Shown in pieces: positions 37,216 to 47,300 of a stretch of DNA of 64,000 bases. A model generated the notes under the pieces. It worked only from the letters and a program-made list of their open reading frames with translations, searched no databases and was not told the DNA's origin. Source of the DNA: Lewinellaceae bacterium (GTDB lineage: Bacteria > Bacteroidota > Bacteroidia > Chitinophagales > Saprospiraceae); contig JADJUJ010000003.1 in assembly GCA_016710765.1 (NCBI GenBank), forward strand, positions 434,001 through 498,000. Direction: 5' to 3'. The position numbers and the translations under genes are program-made. Positions within the stretch are counted from its first letter, which is position 1; each line of letters starts with the position of its first letter.

Positions 37216-37223
37216 TATTTTTG
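37216..37223 (+). promoter_or_regulatory. -7 box upstream of the VanY-like gene
   Basis: TATTTTTG matches TAnnTTTG, 38 bases before the ATG at 37262. Confidence 0.45.
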
Positions 37224-37261
37224 CCCTTGTAATTTTACGGCACCCAAATCATCACTTTCCA

Positions 37262-38116
37262 ATGGTACAATACATCCTTTCTTTTTTGTTGGGTATCGGA
37301 ACGCTACTCGCAGCACTGGCTTGCCAGGAAGCACCCGAGCAACAAACGGAAGCCAAAGCGGTTATTAACACACTAAAGGATACGATTGTCCCTGGGCGTG
37401 CAGACAAAATGATAAAGGATAACGGCTTCATGAGCACTAGCGCGGTGCCAAGCACTTTTGCCAGGGCTGATGAAAACACGCTTCACTACCTGATGGGGCA
37501 GTTTGAGCCCTCCGAACGCAAGGATTTTGTGAAAGTAGGCCGACCCTACAGCGACAAAGACGGGATGGTGCTCCGTCGCGAAACCTTTGAGGCATTTCGC
37601 AAAATGTGGAATGCCGCACGCAAGGATGGCGTAATGCTGAACATCATTTCTTCTACGCGAAATTTCGACCGCCAAAAGGCCATCTGGGAGGGTAAATGGG
37701 AGCGCTTTGCTGCCGATGCCCCCGAACCCGAAGCGCGTGCGCTGAAGATTCTGGAATATTCTTCCATGCCGGGTTCCTCCCGCCACCACTGGGGAACTGA
37801 TATCGACCTCAACGACCTGGAGAATTCATCTTTCGCACCTGGAGGAAAATACGCCAATGTGTACCGTTGGCTAAGCCGGCATGCACAGGAATATGGTTTT
37901 TGTCAGCCCTACACGGAGCAGGACGAAAAGCGACCCAATGGCTATCATGAGGAAAAATGGCACTGGTCGTATATGCCCTTGTCCGGTCCCTTTCTTGCGC
38001 AGTACAAAGCCAATATTTCCAATGAAATGATCGGCGGCTTTAAAGGCGCCGAAACCGCGCGCAGCATCCATATCGTTGAAAATTACGTACTCGGCATCAA
38101 CCCCGACTGCAAATAA
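37262..38116 (+). CDS. D-alanyl-D-alanine carboxypeptidase (VanY-like, M15), lipoprotein
   Basis: Trims the terminal D-Ala from cell-wall stem peptides. Signal peptide with lipobox-like LAALAC (Cys21). The M15 zinc motif S-x-H-x-x-G-x-x-x-D is SRHHWGTDID (His175, Asp182), with the second histidine in EKWHWSY (His234). Length 284 aa. Intact. It is followed 27 bases later by a redoxin gene, possibly in one operon with nadC. Carboxypeptidase versus endopeptidase activity cannot be told. Confidence 0.85.
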   Translation: MVQYILSFLLGIGTLLAALACQEAPEQQTEAKAVINTLKDTIVPGRADKMIKDNGFMSTSAVPSTFARADENTLHYLMGQFEPSERKDFVKVGRPYSDKDGMVLRRETFEAFRKMWNAARKDGVMLNIISSTRNFDRQKAIWEGKWERFAADAPEPEARALKILEYSSMPGSSRHHWGTDIDLNDLENSSFAPGGKYANVYRWLSRHAQEYGFCQPYTEQDEKRPNGYHEEKWHWSYMPLSGPFLAQYKANISNEMIGGFKGAETARSIHIVENYVLGINPDCK

Positions 38117-38143
38117 GTTCACCCACTTTTACCTACCGTTCTA

Positions 38144-38704
38144 ATGGCTTATACCGAATCCAACATGCTTCCCCTCGGCACTGAGGCGCCAGATTTTTTA
38201 CTGCCGGATACTGTAAGTGGTAAAACGGTCCGGTTGCAGGACGTTTTGGGCGAAACGGCTACGGTGGTGATGTTTTTGTGCAACCATTGTCCGTACGTGG
38301 TGTACGTTAATCCGGAGATCGTCCGGCTGGTGGCCGATTACAAGCAGAAAGGCGTTGGCTTTGTGGGAATCAGCAGCAATGATGCGGTTGTCTATCCTCA
38401 AGACGGCCCGGAAGCCATGAAAGCACATGCCATAGAAACAGGCTATGATTTCCCCTACCTTTTTGATGAAAGCCAATCGGTAGCACGCATTTACGATGCT
38501 GCCTGCACACCCGATTTTTATGTTTTTGACAAAAACAAGCAACTGGCCTACCGTGGACAACTTGACGCAAGCCGGCCCAAAAGAAATGAAGTAGCCCCCA
38601 ATGGCGCCGACTTGCTGGCAGCACTCGATGCTGTGCTCAAGGGGGAGGAAGTCAGCACTCGCCAGTATCCTTCCGGTGGCTGCAACATTAAATGGAAATC
38701 TTGA
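38144..38704 (+). CDS. Thioredoxin-fold redoxin (AhpC/TSA type)
   Basis: Domain begins with LGTEAPDFLLPDTVSGKTV, then VVMFLCNHCPYV containing the CxxC pair, and the cis-Pro region TPDFYVFDKN. This is the bacterial peroxiredoxin-like family with C-N-H-C-P. No signal peptide, so cytoplasmic. Reaction partner unknown. Intact. Confidence 0.85.
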   Translation: MAYTESNMLPLGTEAPDFLLPDTVSGKTVRLQDVLGETATVVMFLCNHCPYVVYVNPEIVRLVADYKQKGVGFVGISSNDAVVYPQDGPEAMKAHAIETGYDFPYLFDESQSVARIYDAACTPDFYVFDKNKQLAYRGQLDASRPKRNEVAPNGADLLAALDAVLKGEEVSTRQYPSGGCNIKWKS

Positions 38705-38725
38705 TCTAAATTATATTCAACATAC

Positions 38726-39586
38726 ATGCGACCTAAGCAAATTACGGACGAACAGATCCAACATTTTATCGAATCAGCCTTGCAGGAGGATGTGCGCGAT
38801 GGCGACCATACTTCCCTGGCTTGCATTCCGGCAGATCACAGAAGCCATTTCGGCCTGAAGATCAAAGACTATGGTGTGCTGGCTGGGGTGGAACTGGCGG
38901 AACGCATTTTTCGCCACCTCGACCCTACGGTTAACATGACCATCAAGAAAAAAGACGGCGCCGATGTGTTTTATGGCGAATTGGCTTTTGAAGTAGAGGG
39001 AAATACCCGGGCCTTGCTGACGGCTGAACGAACGGTACTGAATATCATGCAGCGCATGAGCGGCATTGCAACCTTGGCCAGCCGCTTTGCTTTTGAAGTT
39101 GGCGACCTGCCCGTGAAGGTGCTGGATACCCGCAAAACCACCCCGCTGATCCGTTTCCTGGAAAAATGGGCAGTAGCGATTGGCGGTTGCACCAATTACC
39201 GTTGGGGTCTGTACGACTGGATCATGATCAAGGACAACCATGTGGACGCGGCCGGTGGCATACGGCAGGCCATCGAGCGGGTGCACGCTTACCAAAAAGA
39301 AAAGGGATTGCAACTCGACATTACGGTGGAGGTGCGCAACCTGGTGGAACTCCATGACGTAATGGAAATTGGTGGCGTTACCCGGATAATGTTCGATAAT
39401 TTTGAGATTCCGATTTTGCTTGAAGCAGTGGCTACTGTAAATGGCAAATTCGAAACCGAGGCGTCAGGCGGTATTAACTTATACAGTGTGCGCAAGTATG
39501 CCCAAACGGGGGTTGATTATGTCTCTGCCGGGTCCCTGACCCATTCGGCAGTGCCCCTTGATTTGAGCTTTAAAGTAATTAAGTAG
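38726..39586 (+). CDS. nadC: Nicotinate-nucleotide pyrophosphorylase (carboxylating)
   Basis: Quinolinate phosphoribosyltransferase of NAD synthesis. Motifs: ERTVLNIMQRMSGIAT, LDTRKTTPLIR, GGCTNYRWGLYDWIMIKDNH, MFDNF near residue 219, EASGGI and the final TQ-like ISAGSLTHS. Length 286 aa, normal. Intact. Its 3' end is followed directly by the 14-bp repeat array. Confidence 0.96.
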   Translation: MRPKQITDEQIQHFIESALQEDVRDGDHTSLACIPADHRSHFGLKIKDYGVLAGVELAERIFRHLDPTVNMTIKKKDGADVFYGELAFEVEGNTRALLTAERTVLNIMQRMSGIATLASRFAFEVGDLPVKVLDTRKTTPLIRFLEKWAVAIGGCTNYRWGLYDWIMIKDNHVDAAGGIRQAIERVHAYQKEKGLQLDITVEVRNLVELHDVMEIGGVTRIMFDNFEIPILLEAVATVNGKFETEASGGINLYSVRKYAQTGVDYVSAGSLTHSAVPLDLSFKVIK

Positions 39587-39896
39587 GATTTAGTGTTGGA
39601 TTTAGGGTTGGGTTTAGGGTTGGGTTTAGAGTTGGATTTAGGGTAGGGTTTATAGTAGGATTTATAGTAGGGTTTATAGTAGGATTTAGGGTAGGGTTTA
39701 TAGTAGGATTTATAGTAGGATTTGGATAGGCAGCCCACCCTAAACCCCACCCTAAACCCCACCCTAAACCCAACGCTAAACCCCACCCTAAATCCTCCCC
39801 TAAATCCTACCCTAAACCCCACCCTAAACCCCACTCTAAACCCCACCCTAAACCCCACCCTAAACCCCACCCTAAACCCCACCCTAAATCCCCTTT
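39587..39896. repeat. Telomere-like repeat array: G/T-rich half and CCCTAAACCCCACC half
   Basis: The left half (to about 39733) is built from GGGTTTA / GGATTTAGGGTAGG type units; the right half (from about 39735) from CCCTAAACCCCACC 14-bp units, roughly complementary to the left, so the whole is an imperfect giant palindrome. The centre is GGATAGGCAGCCCA. The array fills the entire gap between nadC stop and the next ATG. Open frames inside (repeats of NPTL or GFRV) are repeat artefacts. Confidence 0.9.
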
Positions 39897-40328
39897 ATGA
39901 CTGCCGATAATTTCTACTGGTATGCCAGCCTGCTGATTTTCCTCCCTTGGTTGTTGCTAATGTTTGCACCCAGCTGGCGCTACACGGAGCGGGTGGCTTT
40001 TGTTGCAGGGTTTGTCTTGCTGGCTGCAGCGGCATTTTTTACCTTTCGTTATGTGTTGCATGGCGCTGACGACGGCGGCAGCATTTTTTCCCTGGATGGA
40101 CTCAAAAATCTGTTTCGCAGCAAAGAAATGCTGTTGACGGGCTGGCTGAACTACCTGTCGTTCAGTCTTTTTGCAGGTACATGGCAGTCGCACGACTCCA
40201 GGGAGGTGAAAATTCCGCACATTTGGGTGGTGCTTACCTTGTTTTTAACCATGATTGCTGGTCCGAGTGGCCTGCTGGTGTACATGGGCCTTCGCTGGGT
40301 GAAAACCCGTAAATGGGATGCCAAGTGA
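39897..40328 (+). CDS. ABA4-like (DUF4281) membrane protein
   Basis: 143 residues with four hydrophobic helices (LLIFLPWLLLMFAPSW, AFVAGFVLLAAAAFF, WLNYLSFSLFAGTWQ, WVVLTLFLTMIAGPSGLLVYM). The sequence LTGWLNYLSFSLFAGTW is the hallmark of the ABA4-like family. Plant members are linked to neoxanthin synthesis; the bacterial role is unknown. The ATG sits immediately after the repeat array. Overlaps the next gene by 16 bases. Confidence 0.85.
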   Translation: MTADNFYWYASLLIFLPWLLLMFAPSWRYTERVAFVAGFVLLAAAAFFTFRYVLHGADDGGSIFSLDGLKNLFRSKEMLLTGWLNYLSFSLFAGTWQSHDSREVKIPHIWVVLTLFLTMIAGPSGLLVYMGLRWVKTRKWDAK

Positions 40329-41044
40329 AGCGCGCGCTATGGCTATCGCTTTTTTTACTCTTTTGTGCTGACATCCCGGCACAGTCGCCATTTCGCAACA
40401 GGGTAGGGCTGGGTGCTGGTATTTCCGGTGGTAGTTTGATCGGAATAGGCATTGGTTACGGCCTGGAAAAACGCATGCCAGCCTTGAGTCTGTCGGAAAT
40501 CAATATGCTTGATCGGAATCAGGTTTCCCGGTTCGACCGTATTGCAAGCTCCCGTTATTCCACCAATGCAAAGACCACCAGCGATGTGCTGCTGTTTTCC
40601 GGCTATGCGTTGCCGCTGGTACTGATGGCTGATCCGGCGATCCGAAACAATGCGGGACAAACTTATGGCATCATAGGAACAAGTTTTCTTGCTACTGTAG
40701 CGGCGACCAACCTTGTCAAAGTGGCTGTAAACCGACCGCGACCCTTTGTGTACAACCCCGATGTGCCGTTGCACCTTAAAATGGAAAAAGATGCCCGCTT
40801 GTCCTTCTTTTCAGGACACACCTCAACGGTGGCAGCCATGAGTTTTAGCACGGCGGCCGTGTGGCAATCGTATCACAAGGGTTCGAGGTTTGCTCTGCTG
40901 GTATGGACCGCTGCAGCCCTGCTTCCCGCCGCTACGGGTTACTACCGGGTGCAGGCGGGCAAGCATTTTCCCAGTGATGTGATCGCGGGATATGCAGTGG
41001 GCGCCCTGATCGGTTGGGGCGTTCCGCATGTATTCAGGCGTTGA
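40313..41044 (+). CDS. PAP2-family phosphatase (membrane)
   Basis: Acid phosphatase/lipid phosphatase superfamily with all three motifs: KVAVNRPRP (136-144), SGHT (167-170), and GYYRVQAGKHFPSD (209-222). Probably dephosphorylates a lipid phosphate at the periplasmic face. A GTG at 40325 is an alternative start that gives a cleaner signal segment (KRALWLSLFLLFCADIPAQ). Overlaps the ABA4-like gene, so both are likely co-transcribed. Confidence 0.88.
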   Translation: MGCQVKRALWLSLFLLFCADIPAQSPFRNRVGLGAGISGGSLIGIGIGYGLEKRMPALSLSEINMLDRNQVSRFDRIASSRYSTNAKTTSDVLLFSGYALPLVLMADPAIRNNAGQTYGIIGTSFLATVAATNLVKVAVNRPRPFVYNPDVPLHLKMEKDARLSFFSGHTSTVAAMSFSTAAVWQSYHKGSRFALLVWTAAALLPAATGYYRVQAGKHFPSDVIAGYAVGALIGWGVPHVFRR

Positions 41045-41513
41045 CTTTTCGCAATCTTTTTTTGTCAATAAACCAGGCAAATGCCGCTGTCACGAAGGCT
41101 GCCAATAAAAACATCAGCGGATTTACGATTACATGCACCATATTGGGATTGCCCCTTGATCCACCAGAAACAAGTACGTCAACGGTTTGGGGAACCAAAT
41201 ACAGCAAATAAGCCATGGAAAAGCTGGCTCCTGAAATGAGAGCAGCCATCACAAACAGCAGGGTGTAAAAAATACGAGGTGCTGGTTTTTCCGGGTACAG
41301 CGCATCGTCATTCAAGTGCAGCAACAAAAGGTGGTCTTGGGGTACCGAACATTGCAAGGCGGGTTTTTTGGACGCATCCATGAACTCTACCATGCAGACG
41401 CCGTCCTGTGGTTTGGTGAGTACAATTCCGATCTGGCCAACCCGGATACCATGCCCGTGGAGCGGCAATTTAAGTGCAACTGTGGCCCATTGTCGGATGT
41501 GGTTTGGCGCCAT
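41034..41513 (-). CDS. DUF4926-like domain fused to two TM helices
   Basis: Residues about 8-65 (ATVALKLPLHGHGIRVGQIG, MVEFMD) resemble the small DUF4926 family, otherwise found as a stand-alone toxin-antitoxin-like cytoplasmic protein. About 80-155 contains two hydrophobic helices (FYTLLFVMAALISGASFSMAY and PLMFLLAAFVTAAFAWFI). A fusion like this is unusual. Convergent with the PAP2 gene, overlapping it by 11 bases. Confidence 0.55.
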   Translation of the reverse strand: MAPNHIRQWATVALKLPLHGHGIRVGQIGIVLTKPQDGVCMVEFMDASKKPALQCSVPQDHLLLLHLNDDALYPEKPAPRIFYTLLFVMAALISGASFSMAYLLYLVPQTVDVLVSGGSRGNPNMVHVIVNPLMFLLAAFVTAAFAWFIDKKRLRKVNA

Positions 41514-41538
41514 AATCCTTGCGTTGCAGTGTTTTGGG

Positions 41539-42558
41539 TTAAAAATGTACCCAGCCCTGCGCTTTCAATTCGTGCAATTTACCGCCTTTGGTGTTGAGTT
41601 TCACACCGTCTTTGGCGTCCAGGATTTCCCCGGCGATGTAAATGTCGGGAAGGTACTTCACCTTGTCTACATCCTTAGGGTCGATAGTGAACAGCAATTC
41701 ATAGTCTTCCCCGCCGTTGAGTGCGCAGGTGATTGGGTCGAGTTTGAAGTTGATGGCCTGTAGCTGCGCTTCCGGGTGCATGGGTACACCGCTTTCTTCC
41801 AGCAGGGCGCCCACGCCGCTTTGTTTGCAGATGTGGAAAATTTCAGAGGCCAGGCCGTCTGATATGTCGATCATGGATGTAGGCTTCAATTGCGCCTTGC
41901 GGAAAACTTCTACAACATCGAGTCGGGCTTCGGGCTTGAGGTGGCGGGCAATCACCAGTTCATGTTCTTCCAGTTGGGGTTGGATGTCGGGGTGTTCCGC
42001 CCAGATTTTTTTCTCCCGCTCGAGAATCAGCAAGCCCAGGTAGGCAGCACCCAGGCTTCCGGTGATGCAAATCAGGTCGCCAGGCTTAGCGCCATTGCGG
42101 TAGCACAAAAGTTCCTTTTCACATTGTCCGATGGCCGTCACGCTGATCACCATACCACGGGTGGAAGAGGTGGTGTCGCCACCGACGAGATCCACGTTGT
42201 AGTGCTCGCACGCGAGCCGGATGCCTTCGTAAAGTTCATCAAGGGCCTCCACCGAGTATTTGTTGGAAATGGCGATCGATACGGTAATCTGCCGGGGGAA
42301 GGCATTCATGGCACAGATATCGGACAGGTTCACCACCACCGATTTGTAACCCAGGTGCTTGAGCGGCGTGTACGCGAGGTCGAAATGGACGCCTTCCACC
42401 AGCATGTCGGTGCTCACCACGGTCATGAAATTACCGTTGTCTATCACCGCCGCGTCATCGCCAACACCCACCAGCGAGGAGGGTTGCTGCAGGGAGAACT
42501 GTTTGGTGAGGTGTTCAATCAGGCCAAATTCGCCCAGTGTGTTGACGTCGGTGCGCAT
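41539..42558 (-). CDS. thiL: Thiamine-phosphate kinase
   Basis: Phosphorylates thiamine phosphate to thiamine diphosphate. Motifs: GVGDDAAVID, TDMLVEGVHFDL, NLSDICAMNAFPR, LVGGDTTSS, and GGEDYELLF near the C-terminus. Length 339 aa, normal. Intact. Lies 55 bases after porX, same strand. Confidence 0.95.
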   Translation of the reverse strand: MRTDVNTLGEFGLIEHLTKQFSLQQPSSLVGVGDDAAVIDNGNFMTVVSTDMLVEGVHFDLAYTPLKHLGYKSVVVNLSDICAMNAFPRQITVSIAISNKYSVEALDELYEGIRLACEHYNVDLVGGDTTSSTRGMVISVTAIGQCEKELLCYRNGAKPGDLICITGSLGAAYLGLLILEREKKIWAEHPDIQPQLEEHELVIARHLKPEARLDVVEVFRKAQLKPTSMIDISDGLASEIFHICKQSGVGALLEESGVPMHPEAQLQAINFKLDPITCALNGGEDYELLFTIDPKDVDKVKYLPDIYIAGEILDAKDGVKLNTKGGKLHELKAQGWVHF

Positions 42559-42613
42559 AAAAATGAGTTGAGTACTTTTCGCTTTTGTTCCGTTGCAGAT
42601 GTGACAACAGTCC

Positions 42614-44171
42614 CTATTTCGATTTTAACTTAATGATGGGGCAGATCATCTCTTCCAGACTGATTCCCCCGTGTTGAAAGGTGTTCTTATAGTAGTTGTG
42701 GTAGTGGTTGTAGTTGTTGGGGTAGAGAAAGAAATAATTCTCTTTGGCAAAAATAAAGGTCGAGCTGACGTTTGGTCGGGGCAGGCCTGCCTGTTTGGGG
42801 TCTTTCACTACCAGTACGTCTTTGGGCTCAAACTGCAGGTTGCGGCCCACTTTGTAACGCAGGTTGGTGGTGGTTTCACGGTCGCCAATAACTTTTGACG
42901 GGGATTGTACGCGGATGGTACCGTGGTCGGTGGTTACGAACAATTGCACTTCTCTGCCTTCGAGGCGTTGCAGGGCCGTCCACAGCGGGCTGTGCAGGAA
43001 CCAGGAGCGGGTGAGAGAGCGGTAGGCCCGCTCGTCGCCGGCGAGTTCTTTCAACACTTCCATTTCGGTTCGGGCGTGCGACAACATGTCGATAAAGTTG
43101 TATACAATAACGGTAAGGTCATTGTTGAGGTAGTTCAGGATATTATCGTTGAGATCTTTGCCGTGGCTCACGTTGGTGATTTTGGTGTAACCCCACTTGA
43201 TGTCCTTGTGGAATACGCGGTCGACATGTTTGCCCAGGAAGAAATCCTCGAACATGTTTTCCGCCCTCATCGTTGTCGTTTTTCCACTTATCGGGGAAGG
43301 CCGCTTCCAGGTCGCCTGGCATCATGCCGCCAAAAATGGCATTTCTGCTGTATTGTGTTGCGGTAGGCAGAATGCTGAAGAAATAGTCTTCCTGTTCGGT
43401 GCGAAAGAGTTCGTTGATGAAAGGTTCTATGACTTTCCACTGGTCGTAGCGCAAATTGTCGAGCAGCAGTACGATGGTGGGTACGCCTTTTCCAACATGG
43501 GGGAAAACGCGTTTGCGCAGCAGGGAGTGCGACATGATGGGGCCTGTTTCCTGTTTGCGGTCGACCCAGTCGAAGTAATTTTTAACCACAAACTTGCTGA
43601 ATTCGGTATTGGCCTGCTCTTTTTGCTGGGAAAGGATGTCGCCCACTTCAGCCTGGTTGGCATCGAGTTTGAGTTCCCAGTTGACGATGCGGCGGTACAC
43701 TTCCACCCAGCCTTCGTGGTCGAGGCCGCTGGTCATTTGCAGGAATATCTGCCGGAAATCTTGCTGGTAATCCATGGCCGTTTTTTCCCTGATCAGTCGC
43801 TTGTTGTCGATGATCTTTTTCAGCGTCAGGAGAATCTGGTTGGGATTGACCGGCTTGATCAGGTAGTCGGAGATTTGAGCCCCGAGCGCTTCTTCCATGA
43901 CATGCTCGGCCTCGTTCTTGGTGATCATCACCACGGGCACTTGCGGATTGATCTCTTTGATTTTGGGGAGGGTTTCCAGTCCGGTGAGTCCTGGCATGCT
44001 CTCGTCGAGAAACACGACATCAATTTCATTCGAATGTTCCAGATAGGTTTCCACCGCATCGTGGCCGTTGGTGGCCGTCAGTACCTCATAACCTTTGGAT
44101 TGGAGGAACATGAGGTGGGGCTTGAGCATATCAATCTCGTCGTCGGCCCAGAGTATTTTGATCTTATCCAT
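42614..44171 (-). CDS. porX: PorX, T9SS response regulator with PglZ domain (frameshift)
   Basis: The N-terminal receiver domain (ILWADDEIDMLKPHL, VVFLDESMPG with the phospho-Asp, VMITKN, SDYLIKP) is followed by a PglZ alkaline-phosphatase-like domain (VLLLDNLRYDQWKV, then LFVTTDHGTIRVQSP). This architecture is diagnostic of PorX, the regulator of type IX secretion genes. The frame breaks in the C-run at 43264-43266 (G-run on the coding strand); one base fewer gives NDDNDEAENMFEDFFLGKH, joining both parts. Almost certainly an error, because the rest is conserved. Confidence 0.92.
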
Positions 44172-44370
44172 GAATGCTGAGATTAAAAGGTGGTGTGTTT
44201 ATAGGGTTATCGCAAAGGTAGTTTTTTAACATTTCTCCAAGGGGGCTTGTTCGTCAAAATTGTCGCTTGCGGCTACCAATAGATGTTGAGAACGGATAGA
44301 CCGTTCGGATAATTGCTTTTGCAGGCAAGTTGTTTCCCGTCTTGACCCGGAGGCGCTCAGATTACAGGCC

Positions 44371-47300
44371 TCAGAACAAAGCCCGAACTTGTGCCCGCCC
44401 TACGTGTACCAGTCGGTTGCTGCCTGTCCGACGGCCTTCGTATTGCAGGCTGAGTTGCATGTTGGCCGACAATTGCCGGTCGACACTCAGGCTCCAAAGG
44501 TAGTTTTTGCCGTTTTGCAGCCCGTCGAGCATGGCGTAAGCGACAGGCGAGTTGGCTTCGCCCTGGTATTTTACACTGGAAAAAGTGCCCTTTGCCCGGA
44601 TGGCTGTGGCGGCTTTAAAGCCATTGTTGTTGGGCTTGCCAACGGGGTTCCAACTCAGTTCTGCGGTGGTGGCTACTTCTTCTGCCGACTCCATATTGTT
44701 CAGGGTATTCCGGCTGTCTTTGTAACTGAAATTGCCCACGAGCCGAAAAACGGGAACAGGCAGCCAGCTCAGTTTTGGTCCGCTGCGAAATGACCGGATG
44801 CTGTAATTCCGGTTGATGAAATTTTCGGTGTCGTTTTCGCGCATGCCCAGAATGGCATCGGTTTCCAGGCTCCATGTTCGGCCCAGGTTAACCCGGCCAT
44901 GAAGTCCTTGTTCAGCATTTCTTCGGCTTTCAAATCCCGTTGTCACCACCACCCGGTTGCGGGCATCGCTTTGGGTGAGGGAGAGGTCCCAAACCGGGTT
45001 GGCACGGTTGACAAACAAAGCATTGCGGATGGTGGCACTTACCGCTACCAGGGCAGTGTCGGCTACCCCCAGGTCGAAGGGGTTCCAGGGCGAAATACCA
45101 GCAATGTCGGCATTTACTTTTCTGCTGATTTGCAGGGTGCTTTGCAGGAAAAACGGCTGGTGAATTTTTTCCAGCCCTGTTCCGATCGCGCCCAGACCAG
45201 GCGGGGCTCGAGCCGAAGATTTTGGTTGTAGGCCACGTTGTTGGTCCGGATAAAATCAGTGGTGGTCACCGCCACGCGCACATAATTGGCCTGGTCCTGA
45301 AACACGGCGATTTCCATTTCATCCACCTGCAAGGTGCTGTCGCGGTTGCGGTCGACCCAGGTGTACACTCCTTCGCCGGGATTGACCATCACGTAATTGA
45401 ATTGAATTTTCGGACTTTGCCCGGCCCCGATTTCATAACCGGTGGTAAAGGAAAATGCGTTTTCCAGGCTGTCTGGGAAAAATCAACCCGCCCCAGGTAA
45501 CTGGTCAGGGGCTTTTGCGTGGTTAAACTGGAATCGATGAGATTCAGATTACGCCAGCTGAGGTTCCAGAGCAATTGCGAATTGTTTCCGTTGCTTTTTC
45601 TGGTGGGTTTCCAGTGCCCGTTGATGTTGGCTTCCCTTGCTTGGGTGTTTTGCTGAAATTGGGCTGCGGTTGGAGCATAGTCGTTCCTTTGCTGCAGGCT
45701 CCCGCCCCATTGCCAGGTTTTCGTGCTGTCGGGCAGCAGCAGGTATACCCTTCCGATATCGTACCAAAAGCTGGACGCATTGAGGGTATCGGAGTTGGCT
45801 ATCCGGCGCTGGTTGCGTTCGCGTTCGCCGTAAATACCGATCTTCAGCAGTGGTGTTTTGGCAATGGAGTCGGAACGGAAAAAGGTTTTACTGAGTTCAA
45901 ATTTGGGTCGGGAAAAATTGGTGTTTTCCTTACCCCCTTCTGTTTGCAGAAGGTTGGCTTCCAGGAACAACTCATAGCCGTTTTTCTGGATACGGCCCTG
46001 TCCGAAGTTTCGGATACCGGTGTACTGCGTCGTCCGGATAAATGTACCCGCTTCATAGCGGAGTGTACCCAGGTTTTTTTTCTGGAAGGATAGCCCTCCG
46101 CGGGCGATATGTTCTGGCAGTTGGTTGGTGTTGGCTTCAGGTTCCAGTCGCGCAGGTATCTGCAGGCCGGTAGGGGTTGATGGCCAGGAGTTGGGCCCAG
46201 TGCCTTCGTAAACGGCAAACAGACTGTTGTTCCAGCCTTTGCTTTGCCGGCTGGCCAGAGGTTTTGCCGGAGGCTGAGCCAGGCTGCCGCACCGAGGTTG
46301 TCGCGGCGGTCGAGTGGGGAAAATCGGTTCAGGTCGCGGTTGCTTAAGGCCAGTTCCGACTGGATGGAGGTGTTTTTACCCAGTTGGAGGTCAGCACCTG
46401 CAGTGTACAATTGCCGCAATTCAGGAGCAATAAGTTTGATGACGGGTTCGAAATTCCCTTTGGGCTGGCAGGTTACGGGGTCGGGCGCCACCCATTGGTA
46501 AACGCGTCCGTTGGCAGCGCTTTGCACCAGCACATAATTCCCCTGTCCCTGCAACACTTCGGTGAAGCGGGCGGTATACAGGGCATTTTCAGGATTGGTA
46601 GAATACACAAGAATGCTGCGCAAACCGCCGCAAACCAGGGTGTCCGCTGTTGGTATTGTATCCGGGAGGGTCGAATGCGCCACTCAGGGTATCGATACCG
46701 GATGCATAAGCCTGCTGGAGTTGATCACCTGCTTGTGCAAGCGCTTGTCGTTCCTCGGCACTCAGGTCTTGCGCGCCACCCGAGTTCCGGCTGTCCTGCT
46801 CGGAATAGAGGTTGAAGTAGACCCGCTGTTTTTCCATTTTCCATTCCAGGTTGGCGGCGGCGGTGGAGCGAAGGTAGGCCTGCACGGCGTATTCGAACTC
46901 CACGATGATGCGGCTGTCTTTGGTAATCAGTTTGCGCTGGGTAAATGTTATTTCTCCCAGGTTGTAGTCGATTACATAGTCGTCAATCAGTCCCCGGCGC
47001 AACAATATGCCATCGATGTACACCTTTTCGGTGCCTGCCAGGACGATAATAAAACGCTCGCCCTCAGCCCCCTGTAGCCGGTAGGGTCCCTGGTTGCCCT
47101 CCTGGCCGGCTATGATCTGGCGGGCAAATTTTCCTCTTGACACCCCTGCGGCAGTTCGCAGGGCAAGGGTATCGGCGCGCATTTTCTCCCGATTTTTCAA
47201 CTGTGGGAAAATCTGGGTTTCCACCTGAGCGCCCTGTAGCCGTTTGAAATAATTGGAAAAGTAGTTTTGTTGCGGCTTTGTCAGGTCGTAATCACCGGCG

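Noticed and set aside
39587..39896. Linear-replicon telomere
   Set aside because: The repeats are internal between two co-directional genes, with sequence continuing on both sides; only the motif resembles telomeres.
39517..39910. Open frames made of NPTLNPTL or GFRVGFRV repeats on both strands
   Set aside because: They are translations of the 14-bp repeat array, with no start signals or domain features.
41890..42633. Long plus-strand frame opposite thiL
   Set aside because: Shadow of thiL; no start context or motif.
43197..44180. Long plus-strand frame opposite porX
   Set aside because: Shadow of porX on the other strand; composition of its product is not protein-like.
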